From contig JAUCBN010000062.1 in assembly GCA_035048815.1 (NCBI GenBank), forward strand, positions 8,070,001-8,134,000: a stretch of DNA of 64,000 bases, in the 5' to 3' direction. The position numbers and the translations under genes were made by a program. Of this stretch, positions 34,740 to 48,428 are shown piece after piece; position 1 is the stretch's first letter; the number at the start of each line of letters is the position of its first letter. The stretch comes from Abelmoschus esculentus (lineage: Eukaryota; Streptophyta; Magnoliopsida; Malvales; Malvaceae). The notes under the pieces are model-generated. The model saw only the letters and a program-made list of their open reading frames with translations, made no database searches and was not told the origin of the DNA.

Positions 34740-36091
34740 TAAAGCCCATTTAGACATGCACGCTCTAAACCCTAAAAAATGATCGAAAATGATGTTTAAT
34801 CAAATTTTATGGGCTCAAAAATTTAATTATGGACTTTTGACCCTAATTATACTGCTTAATCTCAAATTTTATGCTTTTTACTCGGTTAAAATTCGAACAG
34901 GTTCACTCTAAAGCTCATTTAGACATGCACGCTCTGAACCCTACAAAACGATCGAAAATGATGTTTAATGAAATTTTATTGGTTCAACTATTTAATTATG
35001 GGCTTTTGGACCTAATTATCCAACTTAATCTGAAGTTTGGTGCATTTTACTCAGTTAAAATTCGAACGGGTTCACACTAAAGCCCATTTAGACATGCACG
35101 CTCTAAACCCTAAAAAATGATCGAAAATGATGTTTAATCAAATTTTATGGGCTCAAAAATTTAACTATGGACTTTTGAACCTAATTATACAGCTTAATCT
35201 CAATTTTGGAGGTTTTTACTCAATTAAAATTCGAACGGGTTCACACTAAAGCGCATTTAGACATGCACGCTCTAAACCCTAAAAAATGATCGAAAATGAT
35301 GTTTAATCAAATTTTATGGGCTCAAAAATTTAACTATGGACTTTTGAACCTAATTATACAGCTTAATCTCAATTTTAGAGATTTTTACTCAGTTAAATTT
35401 CGAAGGGGTTTACTCTAAAGCCCATTTAGACATGCACGCTCTAAACCCTAAAAAATGATCGAAAATGATGTTTAATCAAATTTTATGGGCTCAAAAATTT
35501 AACTATGGACTTTTGAACCTAATTATACAGCTTAATCTCAATTTTGGAGCTTTTTACTCAGTTAAATTTCGAAGGGGTTCACTCTAAAGCCCATTTAGAC
35601 ATGCACGCTCTAAACCCTAAAAAATGATCGAAAATGATGTTTAATCAAATTTTATGGGCTCAAAAATTTAACTATGGACTTTTGAACCTAATTATACAGC
35701 TTAATCTCAATTTTGGAGCTTTTTACTCAGTTAAATTTCGAAGGGGTTCACTCTAAAGCCCATTTAGACATGCACGCTCTAAACCCTAAAAAATGATCGA
35801 AAATGATGTTTAATCAAATTTTATGGGCTCAAAAATTTAACTATGGACTTTTGAACCTAATTATACAGCTTAATCTCAATTTTGGAGCTTTTTACTCAGT
35901 TAAATTTCGAAGGGGTTCACTCTAAAGCCCATTTAGACATGCACGCTCTAAACCCTAAAAAATGATCGAAAATGATGTTTAATCAAATTTTATGGGCTCA
36001 AAAATTTAACTATGGACTTTTGAACCTAATTATACAGCTTAATCTCAAATTTGGAGCTTTTTACTCGGTTAAAATCTGAACGGGTTCACTC
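34740..36091 (+). repeat. 8-monomer variant, unit 3: B-C''-E-F-A2-A2-A2-G (1352 bp)
   Basis: One extra A2 relative to units 1 and 2. C'' has the private change TTTTATTGGTTC at about 34977. CGAACAGGTTC is still present in B. Confidence 0.88.
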
Positions 36092-37274
36092 TAAAGCCCA
36101 TTTAGACATGCACGCTCTAAACCCTAAAAAATGATCGAAAATGATGTTTAATCAAATTTTATGGGCTCAAAAATTTAATTATGGACTTTTGACCCTAATT
36201 ATACTGCTTAATCTCAAATTTTATGCTTTTTACTCGGTTAAAATTCGAACGGGTTCACTCTGAAGCTCATTTAGACATGCACGCTCTGAACCCTACAAAA
36301 CGATCGAAAATGATGTTTAATGAAATTTTATGGGTTCAACTATTTAATTATGGGCTTTTGGACCTAATTATCCAACTTAATCTGAAGTTTGGTGCATTTT
36401 ACTCAGTTAAAATTCGAACGGGTTCACACTAAAGCCCATTTAGACATGCACGCTCTAAACCCTAAAAAATGATCGAAAATGATGTTTAATCAAATTTTAT
36501 GGGCTCAAAAATTTAACTATGGACTTTTGAACCTAATTATACAGCTTAATCTCAATTTTGGAGGTTTTTACTCAATTAAAATTCGAACGGGTTCACACTA
36601 AAGCGCATTTAGACATGCACGCTCTAAACCCTAAAAAATGATCGAAAATGATGTTTAATCAAATTTTATGGGCTCAAAAATTTAACTATGGACTTTTGAA
36701 CCTAATTATACAGCTTAATCTCAATTTTGGAGCTTTTTACTCAGTTAAATTTCGAAGGGGTTCACTCTAAAGCCCATTTAGACATGCACGCTCTAAACCC
36801 TAAAAAATGATCGAAAATGATGTTTAATCAAATTTTATGGGCTCAAAAATTTAACTATGGAGTTTTGAACCTAATTATACAGCTTAATCTCAATTTTGGA
36901 GCTTTTTACTCAGTTAAATTTCGAAGGGGTTCACTCTAAAGCCCATTTAGACATGCACGCTCTAAACCCTAAAAAATGATCGAAAATGATGTTTAATCAA
37001 ATTTTATGGGCTCAAAAATTTAACTATGGACTTTTGAACCTAATTATACAGCTTAATCTCAATTTTGGAGCTTTTTACTCAGTTAAATTTCGAAGGGGTT
37101 CACTCTAAAGCCCATTTAGACATGCACGCTCTAAACCCTAAAAAATGATCGAAAATGATGTTTAATCAAATTTTATGGGCTCAAAAATTTAACTATGGAC
37201 TTTTGAACCTAATTATACAGCTTAATCTCAAATTTGGAGCTTTTTACTCGGTTAAAATCTGAACGGGTTCACTC
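36092..37274 (+). repeat. 7-monomer variant, unit 4: B-C''-E-A2-A1-A2-G (1183 bp)
   Basis: Same length as units 1 and 2, but F is replaced by a plain A2 and an A1 (GGAGTTTT) sits in the middle. B lacks the CGAACAGG mark and C'' begins with CTCTGAAGCTC, as in the blocks at 26460, 39472 and 47753. Confidence 0.85.
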
Positions 37275-39471
37275 TAAAGCCCATTTAGACATGCACGCTC
37301 TAAACCCTAAAAAATGATCGAAAATGATGTTTAATCAAATTTTATGGGCTCAAAAATTTAATTATGGACTTTTGACCCTAATTATACTGCTTAATCTCAA
37401 ATTTTATGCTTTTTACTCGGTTAAAATTCGAACGGGTTCACTCTAAAGCTCATTTAGACATGCACGCTCTGAACCCTACAAAACGATCGAAAATGATGTT
37501 TAATGAAATTTTATGGGTTCAACTATTTAATTATGGGCTTTTGGACCTAATTATACAACTTAATCTGAAGTTTGGTGCATTTTACTCAGTTAAAATTCGA
37601 ACGGGTTCACACTAAAGCCCATTTAGACATGCACGCTCTAAACCCTAAAAAATGATCGAAAATGATGTTTAATCAAATTTTATGGGCTCAAAAATTTAAC
37701 TATGGACTTTTGAACCTAATTATACAGCTTAATCTCAATTTTGGAGGTTTTTACTCAATTAAAATTCGAACGGGTTCACACTAAAGCGCATTTAGACATG
37801 CACGCTCTAAACCCTAAAAAATGATCGAAAATGATGTTTAATCAAATTTTATGGGCTCAAAAATTTAACTATGGACTTTTGAACCTAATTATACAGCTTA
37901 ATCTCAATTTTAGAGATTTTTACTCAGTTAAATTTCGAAGGGGTTTACTCTAAAGCCCATTTAGACATGCACGCTCTAAACCCTAAAAAATGATCGAAAA
38001 TGATGTTTAATCAAATTTTATGGGCTCAAAAATTTAACTATGGACTTTTGAACCTAATTATACAGCTTAATCTCAATTTTGGAGCTTTTTACTAAGTTAA
38101 ATTTCGAAGGGGTTCACTCTAAAGCCCATTTAGACATGCACGCTCTAAACCCTAAAAAATGATCGAAAATGATGTTTAATCAAATTTTATGGGCTCAAAA
38201 ATTTAACTATGGACTTTTGAACCTAATTATACAGCTTAATCTCAATTTTGGAGCTTTTTACTCAATTAAATTTCGAAGGGGTTCACTCTAAAGCCCATTT
38301 AGACATGCACGCTCTAAACCCTAAAAAATGATCGAAAATGATGTTTAATCAAATTTTATGGGCTCAAAAATTTAACTATGGACTTTTGAACCTAATTATA
38401 CAGCTTAATCTCAATTTTGGAGCTTTTTACTCAGTTAAATTTCGAAGGGGTTCACTCTAAAGCCCATTTAGACATGCACGCTCTAAACCCTAAAAAATGA
38501 TCGAAAATGATGTTTAATCAAATTTTATGGGCTCAAAAATTTAACTATGGACTTTTGAACCTAATTATACAGCTTAATCTCAATTTTGAAGCTTTTTACT
38601 CAGTTAAATTTCGAAGGGGTTTACTCTAAAGCCCATTTAGACATGCACGCTCTAAACCCTAAAAAATGATCGAAAATGATGTTTAATCAAATTTTATGGG
38701 TTCAACTATTTAATTATGGGCTTTTGGACCTAATTATACAACTTAATCTCAAATTTGGAGCTTTTTACTCGGTTAAAATTTGAACGGGTTCACTCTAAAG
38801 CCCATTTAGACATGCACGCTCTAAACCCTAAAAAATGATCGAAAATGATGTTTAATCAAATTTTATGGGTTCAACTATTTAACTATGGAGTTTTGAACCT
38901 AATTATACAGCTTAATCTCAATTTTGGAGCTTTTTACTCAGTTAAATTTCGAAGGGTTTCACTCTAAAGGCCATTTAGACATGCACGCTCTAAACCCTAA
39001 AAAATTATCGAAAATGATGTTTAATCAAATTTTATGCGCTCAAAAATTTAACTATGGAGTTTTGAACCTAATTATACAGCTTAATCTCAATTTTGGAGCT
39101 TTTTACTCAGTTAAATTTCGAAGGGGTTCACTCTAAAGCCCATTTAGACATGCACGCTCTAAACCCTAAAAAATGATCGAAAATGATGTTTAATCAAATT
39201 TTATGGGCTCAAAAATTTAACTATGGACTTTTGAACCTAATTATACAGCTTAATCTCAATTTTGGAGCTTTTTACTCAGTTAAATTTCGAAGGGGTTCAC
39301 TCTAAAGCCCATTTAGACATGCACGCTCTAAACCCTAAAAAATGATCGAAAATGATGTTTAATCAAATTTTATGGGCTCAAAAATTTAACTATGGACTTT
39401 TGAACCTAATTATACAGCTTAATCTCAAATTTGGAGCTTTTTACTCGGTTAAAATCTGAACGGGTTCACTC
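37275..39471 (+). repeat. 13-monomer variant, unit 5 (2197 bp)
   Basis: Order: B C E F A A A A C/A A1 A1 A2 G. It starts as a 7-monomer unit and ends with G, with six extra monomers between. The fifth monomer has TACTAAGTT at about 38090 and the sixth has CTCAATTAAATTTCG, a pair that recurs at 41669, 42345 and 43528. AAAATTATCG at about 39002 replaces AAAATGATCG and opens a chance frame from a TTG at 38924. Confidence 0.82.
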
Positions 39472-40823
39472 TAAAGCCCATTTAGACATGCACGCTCTAA
39501 ACCCTAAAAAATGATCGAAAATGATGTTTAATCAAATTTTATGGGCTCAAAAATTTAATTATGGACTTTTGACCCTAATTATACTGCTTAATCTCAAATT
39601 TTATGCTTTTTACTCGGTTAAAATTCGAACGGGTTCACTCTGAAGCTCATTTAGACATGCACGCTCTGAACCCTACAAAACGATCGAAAATGATGTTTAA
39701 TGAAATTTTATGGGTTCAACTATTTAATTATGGGCTTTTGGACCTAATTATCCAACTTAATCTCAAGTTTGGTGCATTTTACTCAGTTAAAATTCGAACG
39801 GGTTCACACTAAAGCCCATTTAGACATGCACGCTCTAAACCCTAAAAAATGATCGAAAATGATGTTTAATCAAATTTTATGGGCTCAAAAATTTAACTAT
39901 GGACTTTTGAACCTAATTATACAGCTTAATCTCAATTTTGGAGGTTTTTACTCAATTAAAATTCGAACGGGTTCACACTAAAGCGCATTTAGACATGCAC
40001 ACTCTAAACCCTAAAAAATGATCGAAAATGATGTTTAATCAAATTTTATGGGCTCAAAAATTTAACTATGGACTTTTGAACCTAATTATACAGCTTAATC
40101 TCAATTTTGGAGCTTTTTACTCAGTTAAATTTCGAAGGGGTTCACTCTAAAGCCCATTTAGACATGCACGCTCTAAACCCTAAAAAATGATCGAAAATGA
40201 TGTTTAATCAAATTTTATGGGCTCAAAAATTTAACTATGGACTTTTGAACCTAATTATACAGCTTAATCTCAATTTTGGAGCTTTTTACTCAGTTAAATT
40301 TCGAAGGGGTTCACTCTAAAGCCCATTTAGACATGCACGCTCTAAACCCTAAAAAATGATCGAAAATGATGTTTAATCAAATTTTATGGGCTCAAAAATT
40401 TAACTATGGACTTTTGAACCTAATTATACAGCTTAATCTCAATTTTGGAGCTTTTTACTCAGTTAAATTTCGAAGGGGTTCACTCTAAAGCCCATTTAGA
40501 CATGCACGCTCTAAACCCTAAAAAATGATCGAAAATGATGTTTAATCAAATTTTATGGGCTCAAAAATTTAACTATGGACTTTTGAACCTAATTATACAG
40601 CTTAATCTCAAATTTGGAGCTTTTTACTCGGTTAAAATCTGAACGGGTTCACTCTAAAGCCCATTTAGACATGCACGCTCTAAACCCTAAAAAATGATCG
40701 AAAATGATGTTTAATCAAATTTTATGGGCTCAAAAATTTAACTATGGACTTTTGAACCTAATTATACAGCTTAATCTCAAATTTGGAGCTTTTTACTCGG
40801 TTAAAATCTGAACGGGTTCACTC
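39472..40823 (+). repeat. 8-monomer variant, unit 6: B-C''-E-A2-A2-A2-G-G (1352 bp)
   Basis: F is absent, one A is gained and the closing G monomer is doubled (tails CTCGGTTAAAATCTG near 40626 and 40795). C'' has AATCTCAAG where its relatives have AATCTGAAG. The monomer after E has GCACACTCTAAAC at about 40000. Confidence 0.84.
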
Positions 40824-43800
40824 TAAAGCCCATTTAGACATGCACGCTCTAAACCCTAAAAAATGATCGAAAATGATGTTTAATCAAATTTTATGGGCTC
40901 AAAAATTTAATTATGGACTTTTGACCCTAATTATACTGCTTAATCTCAAATTTTATGCTTTTTACTCGGTTAAAATTCGAACGGGTTCACTCTAAAGCTC
41001 ATTTAGACATGCACGCTCTGAACCCTACAAAACGATCGAAAATGATGTTTAATGAAATTTTATGGGTTCAACTATTTAATTATGGGCTTTTGGACCTAAT
41101 TATCCAACTTAATCTGAAGTTTGGTGCATTTTACTCAGTTAAAATTCGAACGGGTTCACACTAAAGCCCATTTAGACATGCACGCTCTAAACCCTAAAAA
41201 ATGATCGAAAATGATGTTTAATCAAATTTTATGGGCTCAAAAATTTAACTATGGACTTTTGAACCTAATTATACAGCTTAATCTCAATTTTGGAGGTTTT
41301 TACTCAATTAAAATTCGAACGGGTTCACACTAAAGCGCATTTAGACATGCACGCTCTAAACCCTAAAAAATGATCGAAAATGATGTTTAATCAAATTTTA
41401 TGGGCTCAAAAATTTAACTATGGACTTTTGAACCTAATTATACAGCTTAATCTCAATTTTAGAGATTTTTACTCAGTTAAATTTCGAAGGGGTTTACTCT
41501 AAAGCCCATTTAGACATGCACGCTCTAAACCCTAAAAAATGATCGAAAATGATGTTTAATCAAATTTTATGGGCTCAAAAATTTAACTATGGACTTTTGA
41601 ACCTAATTATACAGCTTAATCTCAATTTTGGAGCTTTTTACTCAGTTAAATTTCGAAGGGGTTCACTCTAAAGCCCATTTAGACATGCACGCTCTAAACC
41701 CTAAAAAATGATCGAAAATGATGTTTAATCAAATTTTATGGGCTCAAAAATTTAACTATGGACTTTTGAACCTAATTATACAGCTTAATCTCAATTTTGG
41801 AGCTTTTTACTAAGTTAAATTTCGAAGGGGTTCACTCTAAAGCCCATTTAGACATGCACGCTCTAAACCCTAAAAAATGATCGAAAATGATGTTTAATCA
41901 AATTTTATGGGCTCAAAAATTTAACTATGGACTTTTGAACCTAATTATACAGCTTAATCTCAATTTTGGAGGTTTTTACTCAATTAAATTTCGAAGGGGT
42001 TCACTCTAAAGCCCATTTAGACATGCACGCTCTAAACCCTAAAAAATGATCGAAAATGATGTTTAATCAAATTTTATGGGCTCAAAAATTTAACTATGGA
42101 GTTTTGAACCTAATTATACAGCTTAATCTCAATTTTGGAGCTTTTTACTCAGTTAAATTTCGAAGGGGTTCACTCTAAAGCCCATTTAGACATGCACGCT
42201 CTAAACCCTAAAAAATGATCGAAAATGATGTTTAATCAAATTTTATGGGCTCAAAAATTTAACTATGGACTTTTGAACCTAATTATACAGCTTAATCTCA
42301 ATTTTGGAGCTTTTTACTCAGTTAAATTTCGAAGGGGTTCACTCTAAAGCCCATTTAGACATGCACGCTCTAAACCCTAAAAAATGATCGAAAATGATGT
42401 TTAATCAAATTTTATGGGCTCAAAAATTTAACTATGGACTTTTGAACCTAATTATACAGCTTAATCTCAATTTTGGAGCTTTTTACTAAGTTAAATTTCG
42501 AAGGGGTTCACTCTAAAGCCCATTTAGACATGCACGCTCTAAACCCTAAAAAATGATCGAAAATGATGTTTAATCAAATTTTATGGGCTCAAAAATTTAA
42601 CTATGGACTTTTGAACCTAATTATACAGCTTAATCTCAATTTTGGAGCTTTTTACTCAATTAAATTTCGAAGGGGTTCACTCTAAAGCCCATTTAGACAT
42701 GCACGCTCTAAACCCTAAAAAATGATCGAAAATGATGTTTAATCAAATTTTATGGGCTCAAAAATTTAACTATGGAGTTTTGAACCTAATTATACAGCTT
42801 AATCTCAATTTTGGAGCTTTTTACTCAGTTAAATTTCGAACGGGTTCACTCTAAAGCTCATTTAGACATGCACGCTCTGAACCCTACAAAACGATCGAAA
42901 ATGATGTTTAATGAAATTTTATGGGTTCAACTATTTAATTATGGGCTTTTGGACCTAATTATCCAACTTAATCTGAAGTTTGGTGCATTTTACTCAGTTA
43001 AAATTCGAACGGGTTCACACTAAAGCCCATTTACACATGCACGCTCTAAACCCTAAAAAATGATCGAAAATGATGTTTAATCAAATTTTATGGGCTCAAA
43101 AATTTAACTATGGACTTTTGAACCTAATTATACAGCTTAATCTCAATTTTGGAGGTTTTTACTCAATTAAAATTCGAACGGGTTCACACTAAAGCGCATT
43201 TAGACATGCACGCTCTAAACCCTAAAAAATGATCGAAAATGATGTTTAATCAAATTTTATGGGCTCAAAAATTTAACTATGGACTTTTGAACCTAATTAT
43301 ACAGCTTAATCTCAATTTTGGAGCTTTTTACTCAATTAAAATTCGAACGGGTTCACACTAAAGCGCATTTAGACATGCACGCTCTAAACCCTAAAAAATG
43401 ATCGAAAATGATGTTTAATCAAATTTTATGGGCTCAAAAATTTAACTATGGACTTTTGAACCTAATTATACAGCTTAATCTCAATTTTGGAGCTTTTTAC
43501 TCAGTTAAATTTCGAAGGGGTTCACTCTAAAGCCCATTTAGACATGCACGCTCTAAACCCTAAAAAATGATCGAAAATGATGTTTAATCAAATTTTATGG
43601 GCTCAAAAATTTAACTATGGACTTTTGAACCTAATTATACAGCTTAATCTCAATTTTGGAGCTTTTTACTAAGTTAAATTTCGAAGGGGTTCACTCTAAA
43701 GCCCATTTAGACATGCACGCTCTAAACCCTAAAAAATGATCGAAAATGATGTTTAATCAAATTTTATGGGCTCAAAAATTTAACTATGGACTTTTGAACC

Positions 43801-44203
43801 TAATTATACAGCTTAATCTCAATTTTGGAGCTTTTTACTCAATTAAATTTCGAAGGGGTTCACTCTAAAGCCCATTTAGACATGCACGCTCTAAACCCTA
43901 AAAAATGATCGAAAATGATGTTTAATCAAATTTTATGGGCTCAAAAATTTAACTATGGACTTTTGAACCTAATTATACAGCTTAATCTCAATTTTGGAGC
44001 TTTTTACTCAATTAAATTTCGAAGGGGTTCACTCTAAAGCCCATTTAGACATGCACGCTCTAAACCCTAAAAAATGATCGAAAATGATGTTTAATCAAAT
44101 TTTATGGGCTCAAAAATTTAACTATGGAGTTTTGAACCTAATTATACAGCTTAATCTCAATTTTGGAGCTTTTTACTCAGTTAAATTTCGAAGGGGTTCA
44201 CTC
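40824..44203 (+). repeat. Mosaic block of 20 monomers rich in A variants
   Basis: Begins B-C''-E-F-A2 like a 7-monomer unit, then runs through A variants. The dimer A(TACTAAGTT)-A(CTCAATT) appears at 41669 (its second member has GGAGG), 42345 and 43528. At 42683-42851 an A1 head and body pass into a B tail (CGAACGGGTTCACTC) and then a normal C'', giving an unusual frame start. The E at 43021 has TTTACACATGC. The monomer at 43190 is an A body with an E tail. Confidence 0.78.
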
Positions 44204-45555
44204 TAAAGCCCATTTAGACATGCACGCTCTAAACCCTAAAAAATGATCGAAAATGATGTTTAATCAAATTTTATGGGCTCAAAAATTTAATTATGGACTT
44301 TTGACCCTAATTATACTGCTTAATCTCAAATTTTATGCTTTTTACTCGGTTAAAATTCGAACGGGTTCACTCTAAAGCTCATTTAGACATGCACGCTCTG
44401 AACCCTACAAAACGATCGAAAATGATGTTTAATGAAATTTTATAGGTTCAACTATTTAATTATGGGCTTTTGGACCTAATTATACAACTTAATCTCAAAT
44501 TTGGTGCATTTTACTCAGTTAAAATTCGAACGGGTTCACACTAAAGCCCATTTAGACATGCACGCTCTAAACCCTAAAAAATGATCGAAAATGATGTTTA
44601 ATCAAATTTTATGGGCTCAAAAATTTAACTATGGACTTTTGAACCTAATTATACAGCTTAATCTCAATTTTGGAGCTTTTTACTCAGTTAAATTTCGAAG
44701 GGGTTCACTCTAAAGCCCATTTAGACATGCACGCTCTAAACCCTAAAAAATGATCGAAAATGATGTTTAATCAAATTTTATGGGCTCAAAAATTTAACTA
44801 TGGAGTTTTGAACCTAATTATACAGCTTAATCTCAATTTTGGAGCTTTTTACTCAGTTAAATTTCGAAGGGGTTCACTCTAAAGCCCATTTAGACATGCA
44901 CGCTCTAAACCCTAAAAAATGATCGAAAATGATGTTTAATCAAATTTTATGGGCTCAAAAATTTAATTATGGACTTTTGACCCTAATTATACTGCTTAAT
45001 CTCAAATTTTATGCTTTTTACTCGGTTAAAATTCGAACGGGTTCACTCTAAAGCTCATTTAGACATGCACGCTCTGAACCCTACAAAACGATCGAAAATG
45101 ATGTTTAATGAAATTTTATGGGTTCAACTATTTAATTATGGGCTTTTGGACCTAATTATACAACTTAATCTGAAGTTTGGTGCATTTTACTCAGTTAAAA
45201 TTCGAACGGGTTCACACTAAAGCCCATTTAGACATGCACGCTCTAAACCCTAAAAAATGATCGAAAATGATGTTTAATCAAATTTTATGGGCTCAAAAAT
45301 TTAACTATGGACTTTTGAACCTAATTATACAGCTTAATCTCAATTTTGGAGCTTTTTACTCAGTTAAATTTCGAAGGGGTTCACTCTAAAGCCCATTTAG
45401 ACATGCACGCTCTAAACCCTAAAAAATGATCGAAAATGATGTTTAATCAAATTTTATGGGCTCAAAAATTTAACTATGGAGTTTTGAACCTAATTATACA
45501 GCTTAATCTCAATTTTGGAGCTTTTTACTCGGTTAAATTTCGAAGGGGTTCACTC
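44204..45555 (+). repeat. 4-monomer repeat, two copies: B-C-A2-A1 (676 bp each)
   Basis: 44204-44879 is B-C*-A2-A1 with TATAGGTTC. 44880-45555 is B-C-A2-A1 with GGGTTCAAC and AATCTGAAG. The order is the same but the C member differs, so the two were not produced by one simple recent duplication, or one was overwritten later. Confidence 0.8.
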
Positions 45556-48428
45556 TAAAGCCCATTTAGACATGCACGCTCTAAACCCTAAAAAATGATC
45601 GAAAATGATGTTTAATCAAATTTTATGGGCTCAAAAATTTAACTATGGACTTTTGAACCTAATTATACAGCTTAATCTCAAATTTGGAGCTTTTTACTCG
45701 GTTAAAATCTGAACGGGTTCACTCTAAAGCCCATTTAGACATGCACGCTCTAAACCCTAAAAAATGATCGAAAATGATGTTTAATCAAATTTTATGGGCT
45801 CAAAAATTTAATTATGGACTTTTGACCCTAATTATACTGCTTAATCTCAAATTTTATGCTTTTTACTCGGTTAAAATTCGAACGGGTTCACTCTAAAGCT
45901 CATTTAGACATGCACGCTCTGAACCCTACAAAACGATCGAAAATGATGTTTAATGAAATTTTATGGGTTCAACTATTTAATTATGGGCTTTTGGACCTAA
46001 TTATACAACTTAATCTGAAGTTTGGTGCATTTTACTCAGTTAAAATTCGAACGGGTTCACACTAAAGCCCATTTAGACATGCACGCTCTAAACCCTAAAA
46101 AATGATCGAAAATGATGTTTAATCAAATTTTATGGGCTCAAAAATTTAACTATGGACTTTTGAACCTAATTATACAGCTTAATCTCAATTTTGGAGGTTT
46201 TTACTCAATTAAAATTCGAACGGGTTCACACTAAAGCGCATTTAGACATGCACGCTCTAAACCCTAAAAAATGATCGAAAATGATGTTTAATCAAATTTT
46301 ATGGGCTCAAAAATTTAACTATGGACTTTTGAACCTAATTATACAGATTAATCTCAATTTTAGAGATTTTTACTCAGTTAAATTTCGAAGGGGTTTACTC
46401 TAAAGCCCATTTAGACATGCACGCTCTAAACCCTAAAAAATGATCGAAAATGATGTTTAATCAAATTTTATGGGCTAAAAAATTTAACTATGGACTTTTG
46501 AACCTAATTATACAGCTTAATCTCAATTTTGGAGCTTTTTACTCAGTTAAATTTCGAAGGGGTTTACTCTAAAGCCCATTTAGACATGCACGCTCTAAAC
46601 CCTAAAAAATGATCGAAAATGATGTTTAATCAAATTTTATGGGCTCAAAAATTTAACTATGGACTTTTGAACCTAATTATACAGCTTAATCTCAATTTTG
46701 GAGCTTTTTACTCAGTTAAATTTCGAAGGGGTTTACTCTAAAGCCCATTTAGACATGCACGCTCTAAACCCTAAAAAATGATCGAAAATGATGTTTAATC
46801 AAATTTTATGGGCTCAAAAATTTAACTATGGAGTTTTGAACCTAATTATACAGCTTAATCTCAATTTTGGAGCTTTTTACTCAGTTAAATTTCGAAGGGG
46901 TTCACTCTAAAGCCCATTTAGACATGCACGCTCTAAACCCTAAAAAATGATCGAAAATGATGTTTAATCAAATTTTATGGGCTCAAAAATTTAACTATGG
47001 ACTTTTGAACCTAATTATACAGCTTAATCTCAATTTTGGAGCTTTTTACTCAGTTAAAATTCGAACGGGTTCACACTAAAGCCCATTTAGACATGCACGC
47101 TCTAAACCCTAAAAAATGATCGAAAATGATGTTTAATCAAATTTTATGGGCTCAAAAATTGAACTATGGACTTTTGAACCTAATTATACAGCTTAATCTC
47201 AATTTTGGAGGTTTTTACTCAGTTAAAATTCGAACGGGTTCACACTAAAGCCCATTTAGACATGCACGCTCTAAACCCTAAAAAATGATCGAAAATGATG
47301 TTTAATCAAATTTTATGGGCTCAAAAATTTAACTATGGAGTTTTGAACCTAATTATACAGCTTAATCTCAATTTTGGAGCTTTTTACTCAGTTAAATTTC
47401 GAAGGGGTTCACTCTAAAGCCCATTTAGACATGCACGCTCTAAACCCTAAAAAATGATCGAAAATGATGTTTAATCAAATTTTATGGGCTCAAAAATTTA
47501 ACTATGGACTTTTGAACCTAATTATACAGCTTAATCTCAAATTTGGAGCTTTTTACTCGGTTAAAATCTGAACGGGTTCACTCTAAAGCCCATTTAGACA
47601 TGCACGCTCTAAACCCTAAAAAATGATCGAAAATGATGTTTAATCAAATTTTATGGGCTCAAAAATTTAATTATGGACTTTTGACCCTAATTATACTGCT
47701 TAATCTCAAATTTTATGCTTTTTACTCGGTTAAAATCTGAACGGGTTCACTCTAAAGCCCATTTAGACATGCACGCTCTAAACCCTAAAAAATGATCGAA
47801 AATGATGTTTAATCAAATTTTATGGGCTCAAAAATTTAATTATGGACTTTTGACCCTAATTATACTGCTTAATCTCAAATTTTATGCTTTTTACTCGGTT
47901 AAAATTCGAACGGGTTCACTCTGAAGCTCATTTAGACATGCACGCTCTGAACCCTACAAAACGATCGAAAATGATGTTTAATGAAATTTTATGGGTTCAA
48001 CTATTTAATTATGGGCTTTTGGACCTAATTATCCAACTTAATCTGAAGTTTGGTGCATTTTACTCAGTTAAAATTCGAACGGGTTCACACTAAAGCACAT
48101 TTAGACATGCACGCTCTAAACCCTAAAAAATGATCGAAAATGATGTTTAATCAAATTTTATGGGCTCAAAAATTTAACTATGGACTTTTGAACCTAATTA
48201 TACAGCTTAATCTCAATTTTGGAGGTTTTTACTCAATTAAAATTCGAACGGGTTCACACTAAAGCGCATTTAGACATGCACGCTCTAAACCCTAAAAAAT
48301 GATCGAAAATGATGTTTAATCAAATTTTATGGGCTCAAAAATTTAACTATGGACTTTTGAACCTAATTATACAGCTTAATCTCAATTTTGGAGCTTTTTA
48401 CTCAGTTAAATTTCGAAGGGGTTCACTC
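45556..48428 (+). repeat. 17-monomer mosaic leading into the 15-monomer array
   Basis: Order: G B C E F A3 A2 A1 A E' A1 G B/G B C'' E A2. It holds early versions of marks seen in the 15-monomer repeat: GGGCTAAAAAATTT (46475) and AAAATTGAAC (47157-47164, followed by GGAGGTTTTTACTCAGTT). The monomer at 47584 joins a B body (TTTTATGC) to a G tail (TTAAAATCTG). F at 46232 has ACAGATTAATC. Confidence 0.78.
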
